Counted from the first letter of the stretch, positions 22,283-35,503 are shown. The stretch is DNA of 64,000 nucleotides from Stomoxys calcitrans (GCF_963082655.1 NC_081556.1:66393727-66457726); one strand, 5' to 3'. A program made the numbers and translations. The notes: generated by a model from the letters alone, not told the origin.

Positions 22283-23916
22283 AACAAGTAAAAGCGTGCT
22301 AAGTTCGGCCGGGCCGAATCTTATATACCCTCCACCATGGATCGCATTTGTCGAGTTCCTTTCCCGGCATCTCCTCTTAGGCAAAAAAGGATATAAGAAA
22401 AGAGTTGCTCTGCTATTAAAACGATATCAAGATATGGTCCGGTTCGGACCACAATTAAATTATATGTTGGAGACCTGTGTAAAATTTCAGCCAATTCGTA
22501 TAAAAATTGCGCCCATTGGGGCTCACGAAGTAAAATAGAGAGAACGATTTATATGGGATCTTTATCGGGCTATAGACCGATTCAGACCACAATAAACACG
22601 TTTGTTGATGGTCATGAGAGGATCCGTTGTACAAAATTTCAGGCATATCGGATAATAATCTAGGGGTCAAGAAGTAGAGATCCCAGATCGGTTTATATGG
22701 CAGCTATATCAGGTTATGAACCGATTTGAACCTTATTTGACACAGTTGTTGAAAGTAAAAATAAAATACGTCATGCAAATTTTAGCCAAATCGGATAGGA
22801 ATTGCGCCCTCCAGAAGCTCAAGAAGTCAAATCCCCAGATCTGTTTATATGACAGCTATATCAGGTTATGGACCGATTTCAACCATACTTCGCACAGTTG
22901 TTAAATATCATAACGAAATACTTCGTGCAAAAATTCATTCAAATCGGATAAGAATTGTGCCCTCTAGAGGCTCAAGAAGTCAAGACCCAAGATCGGTTTA
23001 TATGACAGCTATATCAGGTTATGGACCGATTTGAACCATACTTGGCACAGTTGTTGGGTATCATAACAAAACACGTCGTGCGAAATTCCATTCCAATCGG
23101 ATAAGAATTGCGCACTGTAGAGGCTCAAGAAGTCAAGACCCAAGATCGGTTTATATGGCAGCTATATCAGGTTATGGGCCAATTTGAACCATACTTCGCA
23201 CAGTTGTTGGATATAATAACAAAACACGTCGTGCGAAATTCCATTCCAATCGGATAAGAATTGCGCACTCTAGAGGCTCAAGAAGTCAAGACCCAAGATC
23301 GGTTTATATGGCAGCTATATCAGGTTATAGACCGATTTGAACCATACTTGACACAGTTGTTAGATATCATAACAAAACACGTCGTGCAAAATTTCATTCT
23401 GATCGGATAAGAATTGCGCACGCTAGAGGCTCAAGAAGTCAAGACCCAAGATCGGTTTATATGGCAGCTATATCAGGTTATGAACCGATTTGAACTATAC
23501 TTGGCACAGTTGTTGGATATCATAACAAAACACGTCGTGCACAATTTCATTCCAATCGGATAAGAATTGCGCACTCTAGAGGCTCAAGAAGTCAAGACCC
23601 AAGATCGGTTTATATGGCAGCTATATCAAAACATGGACCGATATGGCCCATTTACAATACCAACCGACCTACACTAATAAGAAGTATTTGTGCAAAATTT
23701 CAAGCGGCTAGCTTTACTCCTTCGGAAGTTAGCGTGCTTTCGACAGACAGACGGACGGACGGACGGACAGACGGACGGACATGTCTAGATCGACATAAAA
23801 TGTCACGACGATCAAGAATATATATACTTTATGGGGTCTCAGACGAATATTTCGAGTAGTTACAAACAGAATGACGAAATTAGTATACCCCCCATCTTAT
23901 AGTGGAGGGTATAAAA
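22283..23916 (+). mobile_element. DINE-1-like element, subfamily 2, long array
   Basis: Starts AACAAGTAAAAGCGTGC then GTTCGGCCGGGCCGAATC and TATACCCTCCACCATGG; ends GTATACCCCCC...GGAGGGTATAAAA. Between lie about eight tandem monomers of 153 bp (phase point CAAGATCGGTTTATATGG at 23142, 23294 and 23447), then a terminal unit with GACCGATATGGCCCATTT, a GACGGACGGACG tract, ATGTCTAGATCGAC and TATATATACTTTATGGGG. Very similar to 27964-29631. Confidence 0.8.
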
Positions 23917-24789
23917 ACACATAAAATTCAGAAAAATACATGAAATCTTTATTTGAATCGATAGTACGGTCCATATAAATTAATGTTTTAGGATTACTTC
24001 ATGCACATGTTGACCGTGACTGCGCCTCAAATGGCTCTTCCGCTAAGTCCAATTTTCGCATACTCTTTCCAACATTTCGTATAAGGGCGTTAAATCGTAC
24101 GATCTAGGCGGTCAATTGACCGATCCCGGATGTGAACTAAAATGTTCGCCGAACTCGCCTAAGTCCATTCTTACGCGTGCTGTGTGGCATGTAGCACCGT
24201 TTTGTTGCAACCACATGTCATGCAATTCGGATATCATTTCACGGTAGCGCTCACCATTCACAGTTACGTTACGATTCGCATCATCTTGGAAGAAGTACGG
24301 TCCAATATGCCACCAGACCACAAACCGCAGCAAACTGTGACTTTTCTGGACTTTTTCTGCATTGATAACTCTTGCAACGCTTCAGGCTGATCTTTACTCC
24401 AAAATCGACATAAAATTAACTTTCTTAGCAGAGCAGATTTTGATAGTAAAATTCAATCGTTTGCAAGCGTTTTTTGTTTGTAAGAGGATTCAAGGTTAGC
24501 TTTTGCATTGCTTCTGGCTGATCTCCACCTCAAAAAAGACAATTCTGCTTATTTACGTTTATTGAGCCAAAAATGAGCTACGTCGCTGAACACAATTTGT
24601 ACTTTCCTAACAGAGCACGCATTTTGATAAAAAAAATTCAACAATTTGAAGGCATTGTTCGCTTGTAAGACGATTCATGGCTAAATTATAGACCAAACTG
24701 AAGATGTTGACAGTGAAACAAAACACGAAACGTGCGTGAGCTGTTTAAACCAGTATTGCCAAAAAGATAAAAGCTAAAAAATCACCCTT
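23916..24789 (-). mobile_element. mariner relic related to the fold-back MITEs
   Basis: The right end AAAAAATCACCCTTT precedes TA at 24790-24791 and resembles the MITE terminus. Minus-strand coding starts MNRLTSEQCLQIVEFF near 24679, then jumps to FSDVAHFWLN and, after a partial internal duplication (24420-24530), continues SKDQPEALQEL, WWHIGPYFFQDDANRN, VTVNGERYREMISELHDMW, LQQNGATCHTARVRMDL. The QQNGATCHTA block holds the second catalytic Asp region, here Asn in place of the Asp of QQDGA, so the active site is lost. The other terminus is truncated against the DINE-like element. Bases 24792-25225 hold nothing recognisable. Confidence 0.75.
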
Positions 24790-25225
24790 TATATATAAGC
24801 TACTAGTTGTTAGTAAGTTTGTAAAATAGAAAACGTATGGTATCATCCTTCAATCGGAATGACAATACTAAAAGATAAAGAACGCAACACATTTATTCAA
24901 TGATTAGACGTTCTGGAATGCAAAAAATTACGAACGATTTTAAGAAAATAACACTTATGAGCTTTTAGAAGCAGTGATTTATAAATAAAATTATTTGTTT
25001 TGTTGATATTTTATTCCTTCGAAAGACGTTTAGTGTTGATCAAGGTCAATCCGTAAGCTCGTAAATCCGCCGGATTGGTATATAAGATAACCCCTCTCTT
25101 GTTCATAAAAATGCGTTTCCCGCATACCAATAATATAAAAAACGACCAAAAATATTATAAATTTCCATTCAATTTCAAAACTTTTCTTCCTGTAATTTCA
25201 ATAAATTAAGCTTGGCGTCAACCCC

Positions 25226-27228
25226 GTTTAAACTCAGAAACGGCTGAACCGTTTTTCTTGAAATCTACACAGATGGTGCATAATGATCCCGTGGTGAAAA
25301 TAGGGTACTACATTTTTGATATATGGCGTTTTCAGAAACGCCAGATCTCGGAGATTGGTGGTGCGATTTAAGCGAAATTTTGTGTGGTCTCATATAGTAC
25401 CCTAAAAAATTTGGTATCCAAATTTCGGATGGGGTACCTAGGGGATCTGCCCCACCTTAAAACCCACCAAACATATATTTAGACCAATCACGACAATATG
25501 GGACTCAAATGAAAGGTATTTAGGATAAGAAAACGTATCTGATATCCAATTTTCGGACCACGTGCTAGACCACCCAAGCTCCAAAACACTCCTAAATCGG
25601 TCATATTTACCGACCATGGCAATATAGGATTCAAATGAAAGGTATTTGCGAGTAGAATACGAATCTGATATCCAAATGTGGGACCACTTTCTGGGGGTCC
25701 ACCCCTTCTCCAAAGCACCCCCCAACCAGGACTTATTTACTGACCATGGGGTTATGGGGCTTAAATAAAAGGTATTTGAGTGTAAAACTTAAATCTGATA
25801 TCCAAATATGGGACCAAATGTTTGGGGGCCGCTTCTCCCCAAAGGGGCAAATTTACGACCATACCAATATGGGGCTCAAATGAAAGGTCTTTATGATTAA
25901 AGCATGAATCTGGTATCAATTCTCTGGAAAAGTGTCTATGGGGCCACCCCACGCCCACAACACTACAAAAATAGGAAGTAGTTACTGACTATTGCAATAT
26001 GAGGCTCAAATAAGAGGGTTTCTAAAGTGGAACACGAATCCGATATATATTTTCAAGGCCAACTGACTGAGTGGCCGCCCATCCCCCAAAAAACCCCCAA
26101 AGCTGGTCATATTTGCCGACTATGGAAATATGGGGCTCAAATTAAAGGTATGTGGGAGTAGACCACGTATCTGATAGCAACATTAAGAGCCAACTGTCCA
26201 GCATACGTCCCACCACTATAACAACCCCCAAATAGGACGTATTTGCTCACCAAGACAATTTGGGTCGTAAAGAGAGTGGAACTAAATATTCATAGTTTTT
26301 AGGGCCAATACCCCAAACCAAACATATTTGCTGACTTTTGCAATAAGGAGTTAGATAAGAAAACAAGTTTGATATCTGATTTTGAGGGCAATGGCATATG
26401 GGGTTCAAATAAATAATATATACATATATATGAGAATAGAGCACGTTGCTGATATATTTTCAGGGCTTAGAATTTGGGGACCACCCCACTCACCAAAACA
26501 CCCCTAAATCGGGCATATTTACCGACCGTGACAATGTGGGGCTTAAATGAAAGGTATGGGGGGGGTAGAGCAAGAATTGATACCCATTTTCGGGACCAAT
26601 TTTCTGGGGGTTTACCCCTTTCCCAAAATACCCCACAAACAGCAATTTTTTACTGACCATCGCAATATGGGGCTCAAATAAAGGTATTTGGAAGTAGAAT
26701 ACGAAATTGATATCCAAATGTATGGCCATGTATTTAAGGCATCACCCCTCCCCAAAATACCCCCCAAAGCGTAAAAATTTTTCGACCATGTCAATTTGTG
26801 TCTCAAATGAAAGGTATTTGAAATAAGAAAACGAATTTGATAACCTATTTTGGGGCCATGTGTTTGGGGGACGCCTCATCGTGTAAACTCCCCTAAACCA
26901 ATGGCAATATGGGTTTTAAATAAATGGTATTTTAAAGAAGAACACGATGCTGAATTATTTCAGGGTCTGGGGGACCAGCTCACCCCCGAAAGCACCCCTA
27001 AATCAGATATCGTGAGAATATCGGGCTGAAAGAAAGTATTTTAAGAATGGAATACACCTTACATCCAATAAAGATATGGGATTCAGACTGTTAGTCAAGC
27101 GATATACTATTTTCGTAGCATGGTATTTCACTAAAAGCTCTTTAATTGTCGAAAATAAATATTCCAAGGAAACTTTTGTTCCATATAAAGTATAAGAAGG
27201 CACAGCGGAGCGGGCCCGGGTCAGCTAG
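25226..27228 (+). mobile_element. Helitron-like element with intact 3' terminus
   Basis: The leader ACTCAGAAACGGCTGAACCG (from about 25233) lacks the first ~45 bp seen in other copies. About 15 monomers of ~130 bp follow in the same order as in the 33.5-kb copy. The 3' end is CAGCGGAGCGGGCCCGGGTC then AGCTAG, followed by T, fitting Helitron termini (CTAG|T). No coding sequence. Bases 27229-27963 hold nothing recognisable. Confidence 0.75.
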
Positions 27229-27963
27229 TATTAATAATAAATTGTGCCCACAAATGTCTACCATACCTTCCTAAAATCTACCAAACTTCTGCATGGTAGA
27301 AGAAACTGATTGATTTGGTTTTTTACCTTTAAAAAAAAATTTTAAATTAGCTTCCCGTTATCGGACCATTATAGGTGCAAAAAAGGACAAGATAGATATT
27401 ACATGGAGAAGTCAATAGAAATCTGTGCTTACAAAATATAGTCAAAACTTCGTAATTTTGTTTTTACGAGTAATACATACCAACCCGCTGCCGGATATTG
27501 CCCCGTATTTTAGTAACTGTTCTCCGAAGTAGGTAGGGTTCTTTTAATTTCCTTCATTCTGGAGTTGAAATATTTTCTTCATTTAACGTCGATTTCCTTT
27601 CGAAAAGTGTTTGTGCATCGTGTTTAAATTCACTTTCAACTTGCTTAAAAAGAAACTTCAACTTTACGAGGGGATCGTAACGATGTCCAAAGAGAAAATA
27701 AACCTAAACCAATTTGTCTTCGATAATAAACAAATGTTAATATATTTTTCATGATTTCCTTACTCTCTATTGGCTTAGTTTTCAAGCACCGGTGTTTTAT
27801 TTTTCTTCAACAATCGGTGTTCTTGGATTGACATTATTGTAATTGATTGTGCGTTCGATTCCCGATTCCCTTTAATTTTTTTTGCCAAAATGAATGGCAT
27901 TTTTGGAAAAACTTGCGAATTTGTCATATTTTATTTTTGTTTCCAAAATAAAATTATCAAATA

Positions 27964-29631
27964 AACAAGTAAAAGCGTGCTAAGTTCGGCCGGGCCGAAT
28001 CTTATATACCCTCCACCATGGATCGCATTTGTCGAGTTCTTTTCCTGGCATCTCTTCTTAGGCAAAAAAGGATATAAGAAAAGAGTTGCTCTGCTATTAA
28101 AACGATATCAAGATATGGTCCGGTTCGGACCACAATTAAATTATATGTTGGAGACCTGTGTAAAATTTTAGCTAATTCGTATAAGAATTGCGCCCATTGG
28201 GGCTTACGAAGTAAAATAGAGAGAACGATTTATATGGAATCTGTATCGGGCTATAGACCGATTCAGACCATAATAAAAACGTTTGTTGATGGTCATGAGA
28301 GTATCCATCGTACAAAATTTCAGGCATATCGGATAATAATTGCGACCTCTAGGGGTCAAGAAGTCAAGATCCCAGATCGGTTTATATGGCAGCTATATCA
28401 GGTTATGAACCGATTTGAACCTTATTTGACACAGTTGTTGAAAGTAAAAATAAAATACGTCATGCAAAATTTCAGCCAAATCGGATAGGAATTGCGCCCT
28501 CTAGAAGCTCAAGAAGTCAAATCCCCAGATCTGTTTATATGACAGCTATATCAGGTTATGAACCGATTTGAACCATACTTGGCACAGTTGTTGGATATCA
28601 TAACGAAATACTTCGTGCAAAAATTCATTCAAATCGGATAAGAATTGTGCCCTCTAGAGGGTCAAGAAGTCAAGACCCAAGATCGGTTTATATGGTAGCT
28701 ATATCAGGTTATGGACCGATTTGAACCATACTTGGCACAGTTGTTGGGTATCATAACAAAACACGTCGTGCGAAATTCCATTCCAATCGGATAAGAATTG
28801 CGCCCTCTAGAGGGTCAAGAAGTCAAGACCCAAGATCGGTTTATATGCTAGCTATATCATGTTATGGACCGATTTGAACCATACTTGGCGCTGTTGTTGG
28901 ATATCATAGCAAAACACGTCATGCAAAATTTCATTCCAATCGGATAAGAATTGCGCACTCTACAGGCTCAAGAAGTCAAGACCCAAGATCGGTTTATATG
29001 GCAGCTATATCAGGTTATGGACCGATTTGAACCATACTTGGCACACTTGTTGGATATCTTAACAAAACACGTCGTGCAAAATTTCATTCTGATCGGATAA
29101 GAATTGCGCACGCTAGAGGCTCAAGAAGTCAAGACCCAAGATCGGTTTATATGGCAGCTATATCAGGTTATGAACCGATTTCAACCATACTTGGCACAGT
29201 TGTTGGATATCATAGCAAAACACGTCATGCAAAATTTCATTCCAATCGGATAAGAATTGCGCACTCTACAGGCTCAAGAAGTCAAGACCCAAGATCGGTT
29301 TATATGGCAGCTATATCAAAACATGGACCGATATGGCCCATTTACAATACCAACCGACCTACACTAATAAGAAGTATTTGTGCAAAATTTCAAGCGGCTA
29401 GCTTTACTCCTTCGGAAGTTAGCGTGCTTTCGACAGACAGACGGACGGACGGACGGACGGACGGACGGACGGACGGACGGACAGACAGACGGACATGGCT
29501 AGATCGACATAAAATGTCGCGACGATCAAGAATATATATACTTTATGGGGTCTCAGACGAATATTTCGAGTAGTTACAAACAGAATGACGAAATTAGTAT
29601 ACCCCCCATCTTATGGTGGAGGGTATAAAAA
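27964..29631 (+). mobile_element. DINE-1-like element, subfamily 2, second long array
   Basis: Same start, ~153-bp monomer array, terminal unit and end as 22283-23916, with long stretches identical by eye, for example in the first 200 bp. The (GACG)n tract is expanded to about 55 bp (29436-29490). Monomer order differs slightly between the two copies, suggesting unequal exchange within arrays. Confidence 0.8.
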
Positions 29632-29860
29632 TACTTACAGAGAAAGCAAGAAAAAATTAATCTTAACAAAAGTGCATCTTAACTCTAATGTAGCAGTGTG
29701 AAAGAATGCAATTTTGAAAACATCTCAACTAGTGTGGACGGTTGAGATGTTTTTCAAAACAACATACATAGGCAAAACGAGTCAATGTAGATATAACATA
29801 ATAATTGAAACAAATTCAATTCATTATGAACTCCTAGAAACAGTTATTTATGCCATGTTC

Positions 29861-30436
29861 TACCCCCTCCACCGTAGGATGGGGGTATACTAATTTTGTC
29901 ATTCTGTTTGTAACACCTCGAAATATGCGTCGTGATATTTTAAGTCGAACAAGCCATGTCCGCCCGTCTGTCCGTCCGTCAGTCTGTCGAAAGCACGTTA
30001 ACTTTTGAAGCAGCTAGCCGCTTGAAATTTTACACAAATACTTCTTATTAGTGTAGGTCGGTTGGGATTGTAAATGGGCCAAATCGGTCCATGTTTTGAT
30101 ATAGCTTTCATTAAAACCGATCTTGGGTCTTGACTTCTTGAGCGTCTGGAGGGCGCAATTCTCGTCCGATTTGACTGAAATTTTGCACGTAGTGTTTTGA
30201 TATCACTTCCAACAGTATGTGGTAAGTGTGATTCAAATCGGCTCATAACCTGATATAGCTGCCAAATTAACCGATCTTGGGTCTTGACTTCTTGAGCTTT
30301 TGGAAGGCGCAATTCTTATCCGATTTGGCTGTAATTTTGCACCTGATGTTTGGGTATAACTTCCATGACAGATGCGACCCGTGGTGGAGGATATATAAGA
30401 TTCGGCCCGCCGAACTTAGCACGCTCTTACTTGTTT
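29861..30436 (-). mobile_element. DINE-1-like element, subfamily 2, short copy
   Basis: Reverse orientation with both ends: CCCTCCACCGTAGGATGGGG at the left and TTCGGCCCGCCGAACTTAGC...CTCTTACTTGTTT at the right. Only about two monomers remain, plus a GTCCGCCCGTCTGTCCGTCC tract. Bases 30437-30670 hold nothing recognisable. Confidence 0.75.
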
Positions 30437-30669
30437 GTTTTACTTATGATATTTGAATTTTTCGGATAACTGTTGTTGTTGTCGTTGCCGTAGTCACATG
30501 CTTTCAGATGAGTGTTAGTGTTTGTCAACGTTGAAATATAAAGCATTAGCAGCATTCAGAACAGCGTTTTTTTCTCCATAAACTAGCGAATCCGAAACGT
30601 ATATTTGTCATATCAACAAATGTGGTCGAAACAATCCAAAATTATTGACAATGAAGTTAATGGCATTAA

Positions 30670-33470
30670 AGTAGCCGTAAGTTAAGTAGTAGAGTGGAGC
30701 GGGCGTATTTTTTCGTTTCGCTCCTCAAAGTAAAATATTTGCATCTCGGAATAGGTACTACATTTTAAAGTCTTTTTGGAGGAGGCTCAAAATGAACTCC
30801 AAAGACCAAACAGCTGTGGTGGTACCGTCAGACAGTGCCGTGTTGTTCACCCCTCTCCTCCTGTGGGTGCCCTGGCACCTGTAGGCGAGAGTAATGCTTC
30901 AAGCGCACAACTAGCCGTCAGACTAATTAAAGAGGAAGCGACGGATAAACCAGAGGGATGCACAGTCTGTCCCCAGCCTTTAAGTAAAGTTGGTGGTTCC
31001 GACTCGGATTTAGACAACGACAGTGTCAATGAAACAGTCATAGCAGACGAATCGAAAGATGAGAACAGCGGGATGACAGCAGAAGTGATGGCTTTACTAA
31101 GCTCACAAGTAGACCGGGAAAGCGATCCGGGGCACGACGAAGGAAACTGAGGAGTATGTACCGGCAGCGCAATCCAGCGAAAGTGCAGAATGCTGGAAGG
31201 GATAGAAATGACATTCCAGGCACTTATACGGAAGCTGAGAGAGAATACTGCTAAAATGCTGCAAAAGAAAAAGAGCTCCCCGCTTTCAATTACTCTGGGA
31301 AAACCAAGCCAGCTCCTCGGTAATGGAGACTCCAGTGTCCTGCGGAGGTAGACAAAGTCGGAACAGGAACGAAGGAAGTGCGTACGGTCTCCGAAAGCCT
31401 GGTAGGAGGCATGGGTGGTATTTATACCCAAGCCCGGCAATGCAAGTTATGCGACATCAAAGGCCTACAGGCCTATAAGACTTACGTCCTTTCTACTCAA
31501 AACCATGGAACGCATTGTGGATACCATGACAAAGAGTAGGACATGAAGCGTACTGCTCGCTCAAATACAAACAGCATGCTTATGCCAAGGGAAGGTCGGT
31601 GGAGACTGATCTGCAAGAGGTTGTGCATAAAATAGAAGAATCGATGCCAAGATGTACACATTGCCGTGTTGCATTGATAACGAGGGGGCGTTTAATAATA
31701 TGGGGACCGACACATTGATCCAATCCTTAGACCAGTACCGGGTGGATTCGGTCCTTAGAGACTGTATACACCATTTGCTAGGAACAGGTGGATAAATTCC
31801 GGGTCCCGTGACATTTATTGCCATTCTTTGGGTGGCCACCACTGAGGAGGGATTTGAACCCGTCAGCTATGCAGACGATGCTATAGTACTTCTTATGGGT
31901 AAGGATCTGAACCAGCCATGCAGAAGGGCCGAAAGGGTCTTGCATATGGCATATGCCTGGGCTAGACCCAGAGGTCTGAGTGTAAACCCAGAGAAGGGTG
32001 CGCGAGGAAGGCGAAGGTGGGCCAAATTAACACACCACATTTACTCAATAAAACGATTTCGATTTCTGACAAGGTCAAATACTTAGGAGGGAACTTGGAT
32101 AGGAAATTTAATTGAAAATATCACATTCAAGATCGTACTGAAAAGGCTCACAGATGTTGGGCGCTATGTAGACGGGCCGTGTGCTCGAAATGGGGCCTGA
32201 ATCTGAGGATAGTCCACTGGCTCTACAGAAGCGTGCTTAGACCAATACTTACTTACGCCTCAGTAGTTTGGTGAACTGCGATGGAGAAAAGTGCAACGGC
32301 ATTGGCGGAGCGATGAGGACCACGCCCACTAGAGCATTAGAGGTTTCTCTAGATATCCGACCCATTGATGTACGGATTAAGTGTGAGGCAGCCACTGCGG
32401 CTATGAGACTTAAGGCGATGGAGAATGGATAGGAGCAGCTCATACCATCGCGGTATAATCGAGGCGACGATATGAAACCTGGAAGGAAGGGAAGAGGTTT
32501 CCGAACGGATATCTGAGACGACACTTGAGGTCGAGTGCGAGGTACCTCCAGCGGCACAGTCTTAGATTGACGGAATCCTAGCATTGCCGTCTGGACGATC
32601 ATGTTACACGGATGGATCAAAGCTAGGAGAAAGAGTGAGTCTGGGAGTCTACGTTGAGAATGCAGGGACTGAGATCTTTTTTAGACTGCCTGTCCATAAT
32701 ACGGTCCTGCAGGCAGAGATCTGGGCGATCACGTAATGCGTAAGGTGGTGTGGTACTAACTTTATGGATAGTAAAATAGCCATAAGGGCAATAACAACCA
32801 GGACGGTAAAATCACGAACAGTCTTGTAGTGTAAAAAGGAGATTAAAGCCTTCTCTGAGGCACAATCCGAATCGTTTGGGTGCCGGGCCATAACAGAGTA
32901 AGGGGAAATGAAAGGGCAGATGGTTTGGTAGAGAACTGCCGTCGATAAACTTGGTTAACCCGAAGCTTTTCGGGTCGCCGCAGTCCGATTTAAGGGCGTG
33001 GGCGACAAACGCATGTAATACTGTGGAACAGTGAAACAGTCGGTAGGACGGCGAAAATCGTATGGGTTGTTCCGGATCGTGAGAGGACGAGGCTGTTACT
33101 GAAAGCAAGTAAGAAGGAGGTCAGTAGAGCTTTTGGTGTCACAACGGGACACATAGGACCACTAGCTCAATTAAGCAAAATCGGTGCGGCAAATGATGGC
33201 ATGTGGAGAAGATGATGGGATGTTGGAGCTTTTCCTATGCCATTAAGTTGGATACACGATACCAGACATGAACCGACTTAGGTGAGTGGTATGGAAAAGA
33301 ATTAAGGATTTTGTAATTAGCACGGAAAAATGTTCTTTTTAGAGGTTGCTTCATAGTTTTTAGAGCGCACACCAAGCCGATTACTGGCTTAGGTGGATGT
33401 CCATAGTGGCATGGGGCAGATTAATATTTACATCCTCTTTTCAACCGAACCTAGTGGCTTTAAATCTTAC
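30670..33470 (+). mobile_element. LOA/R1-like non-LTR element, internally deleted
   Basis: The 5' part (30776-31380) has a Gag-like acidic frame rich in Ser/Asp/Glu. An abrupt junction near 31400 leads straight into RT (FIPKPGNASYATSKAYRPI, SFLLKTMERIVDTM at about 31420-31530), so the endonuclease and start of RT are deleted. RT continues with the catalytic YADDAIVLL at about 31869, then CRRAERVLHMAYAWARPRGL. RNase H follows near 32600 (CYTDGSKLGERVSLGVYVEN), then the C-terminal domain and a 3' UTR to about 33470. Stops and frameshifts are frequent throughout. This is the longest copy of the family here. Confidence 0.75.
31400..32090 (+). pseudogene. Reverse transcriptase remnant of the LOA-like element
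   Basis: Motif order is KAYRPI..SFLLKTMER, then RVDSVLRD-type sequence around 31730 and YADDAIVLLMGKDLNQPCRR, with the catalytic YADD still present. Frames change at least three times, including loss of the GTPQGGxLSPLLW stretch near 31810. Non-functional. Confidence 0.7.
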
Positions 33471-33505
33471 TTTTTTGTCTCTGTCAATTTGTGTTTTATA
33501 TTTAA

Positions 33506-34194
33506 CTAGCTGACCCGGGCCCGCTCCGCTGCGCATTCTTTTACTTTATATGGAACAAAAATTTCCTTGGTGAAGTTTCCGTATAACAAAAGATTATTTT
33601 TGGAGAAATACCATGCTACGAAAATAGTATATCGCTTGAGTAACAGTTTAACAATATAAGTGCATTTATCTGAATCCCATATGATCTTTATTGGTCTACG
33701 AATTTAAGTTTGGATGTAAGGTGTACTCCATTCTTAAAATACTTCATTTCAGCCCGATATTCTCATGATGTCTGATTTAGTGGTGTTTTCGGGGAAGAGG
33801 TGGTCCCCCAAATACTTGGCCCTGAAAAGATATCGGCATCGTGCTCTTCTCTCAAATACCATTTATTTAAACCCCATATTGCCATTGGCTTAAGAGGAGT
33901 TTACAGGATGAGGCGTCCCCCAAACACATGGCCCCATAATAGGTTATTAAATTCGTTTTCTAATATCAAATACCTTTCATTTGAGGCGCCAATATGTGCC
34001 AATATGGTCGAAAAATTTTTTCCCGTATTTTGGCAAAGGGGTAGACCACAGAAAATTGGTCCCGGAAATGGGTTTCAATTCTTGCTCTACCACATTGTCA
34101 TGGTCGGTAAATATGCCCGATTTAGGGGTGTTTTGGGGAGTGAGGTGGTCTCCCAAATTCTAAGCCCTGAAAATATATCAGCAACGTGCTCTAT

Positions 34195-34280
<86 letters not shown>

Positions 34281-35455
34281 TATTTGAACCCCATATTGCC
34301 CCATAACTACCCCATACCCTCATTTAAACTCCTTATTGCAAAAGTCAGGAAATATGTTTGGTTTGGGGTATTGGCCCTAAAAACTATGAATATTTAGTTC
34401 CACTCTCTTTACGACCCAAATTGTCTTGGTGAGCAAATACGTCCTATTTGGGGGTTGTTATAGTGGTGGGACGTCCGCTAGACAGTTGGCTCTTAATGTT
34501 GCTATCAGATACGTGGTCTACACCCACATACCTTTAATTTGAGCCCCATATTTCCATAGTCGGCAAATATGACCGGCTTCCACTTTAAAAACCCTCTTAT
34601 TTGAGCCTCATATTGCAATAGTCAGAAAATACTTCCTATTTGGGTGGTGTTGTGGGGTGGCCCCATAGACACTTTTCCCGAATATTAATATCAAATTCGT
34701 GCGTTACTCCCAAAGACCTTTCATATGAGCCCCATATTGCTATGGTCGTAAATTTGTCCCCTTTGGGGAGAAGCGGCCCCCCAAACATTTGGTCCCATAT
34801 TTGGATATTCTTCATTCAAATACCTTTTATTTCCATAATCCCATGGTCAGTAAATAAGTCCTGTTTGGGGGATGTTTTGGGAAAGGGGTGGATCCCCAGA
34901 AAGTGGTCCCACATTTGGATATCAGATTCGTATTCTACTCGCAAATACCTTTCATTTGAGTCCTATAGTGCCATGGCCGGTAAATATGACCGATTTAGGA
35001 GTGTTTTGGAGCTTGGGTGGTCTAGCACTAGGTCAGACAATTGAATATCAGATACGTTTTCTTATCCTAAATACCTTTCATTTGAGTCCCATATTGTCGT
35101 GATTGGTCTAAATATATGTTTGGTAGGTTTTAAGGTGGGGCAGCCCCCCTAAGTATCTCATCAGAAATTTGGATACAAAATTTTTATTTTTAGTGTATTT
35201 TATGAGAGCACACAAAATTTCGCTTAAATCGCACCACCCATCTCCGATATCTGGCGTTTCTGAAAATTAGGGTAAGGGCGAGGGTCCGCCCCCCCTTCAA
35301 ATATCAAGAAATGTAGTACCCTATTTTCACCACGGGATCATTATGCACCATCTGTGTAGATTTCAAGAAAATCGGTTCAGCCGTTTCTGAGTATATAAGG
35401 AACACACAAACAAACAAACCTACAAACAAACACATAATGATTTTTATATATAAGA
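33506..35455 (-). mobile_element. Helitron-like element, both termini intact (1950 bp)
   Basis: Read on the minus strand it starts TCTTATATATAAAAATC (T at 35455) after a host A, and ends GGGCCCGGGTCAGCTAG (G at 33506) before a host T. That is the A|T insertion and TC...CTAG end pattern of Helitrons. The leader is ACTCAGAAACGGCTGAACCG, the interior is ~130-bp monomers, and a 78-bp (AT)n tract interrupts one of them. It has no Rep/helicase gene and would depend on a partner. It lies only about 50 bp inside the Elk donor site. Confidence 0.82.
34199..34276. repeat. (AT)n microsatellite, about 39 units
   Basis: Uninterrupted AT dinucleotides inside a Helitron monomer. The corresponding positions in the other copies (about 3185-3195 and 26410-26430) have only short ATAT runs, so the expansion is local. 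Confidence 0.97.
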
Positions 35456-35503
35456 TTCATTATGTTAAGTTTTAGACGTTCAAAAATGATATAAAATATT
35501 TAC

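Larger units (their letters stand above)
1233..35503 (-). other. Elk: Elk intron, 34,271 bp, phase 1, transposon-filled
   Basis: The donor CAG|GTAAAT (GT at 35503-35502) and the acceptor TTTTGCAG (AG at 1234-1233) delimit the intron. The junction restores ...EALFIS-D-IVLNFRTT..., a continuous S2 helix, so the two exons are consecutive or at least splice-compatible. The span is occupied by LOA-like, hAT, mariner, Helitron-like, DINE-like and SINE sequence. I saw no other host coding exon inside it, though a very short alternative exon could be missed by eye. Confidence 0.88.

Noticed and set aside
30776..31150. 124-codon acidic open frame as a host gene
   Set aside because: It lies directly upstream of RT and RNase H remnants of a LOA-like element and is best read as Gag-like; host homology was not recognised.
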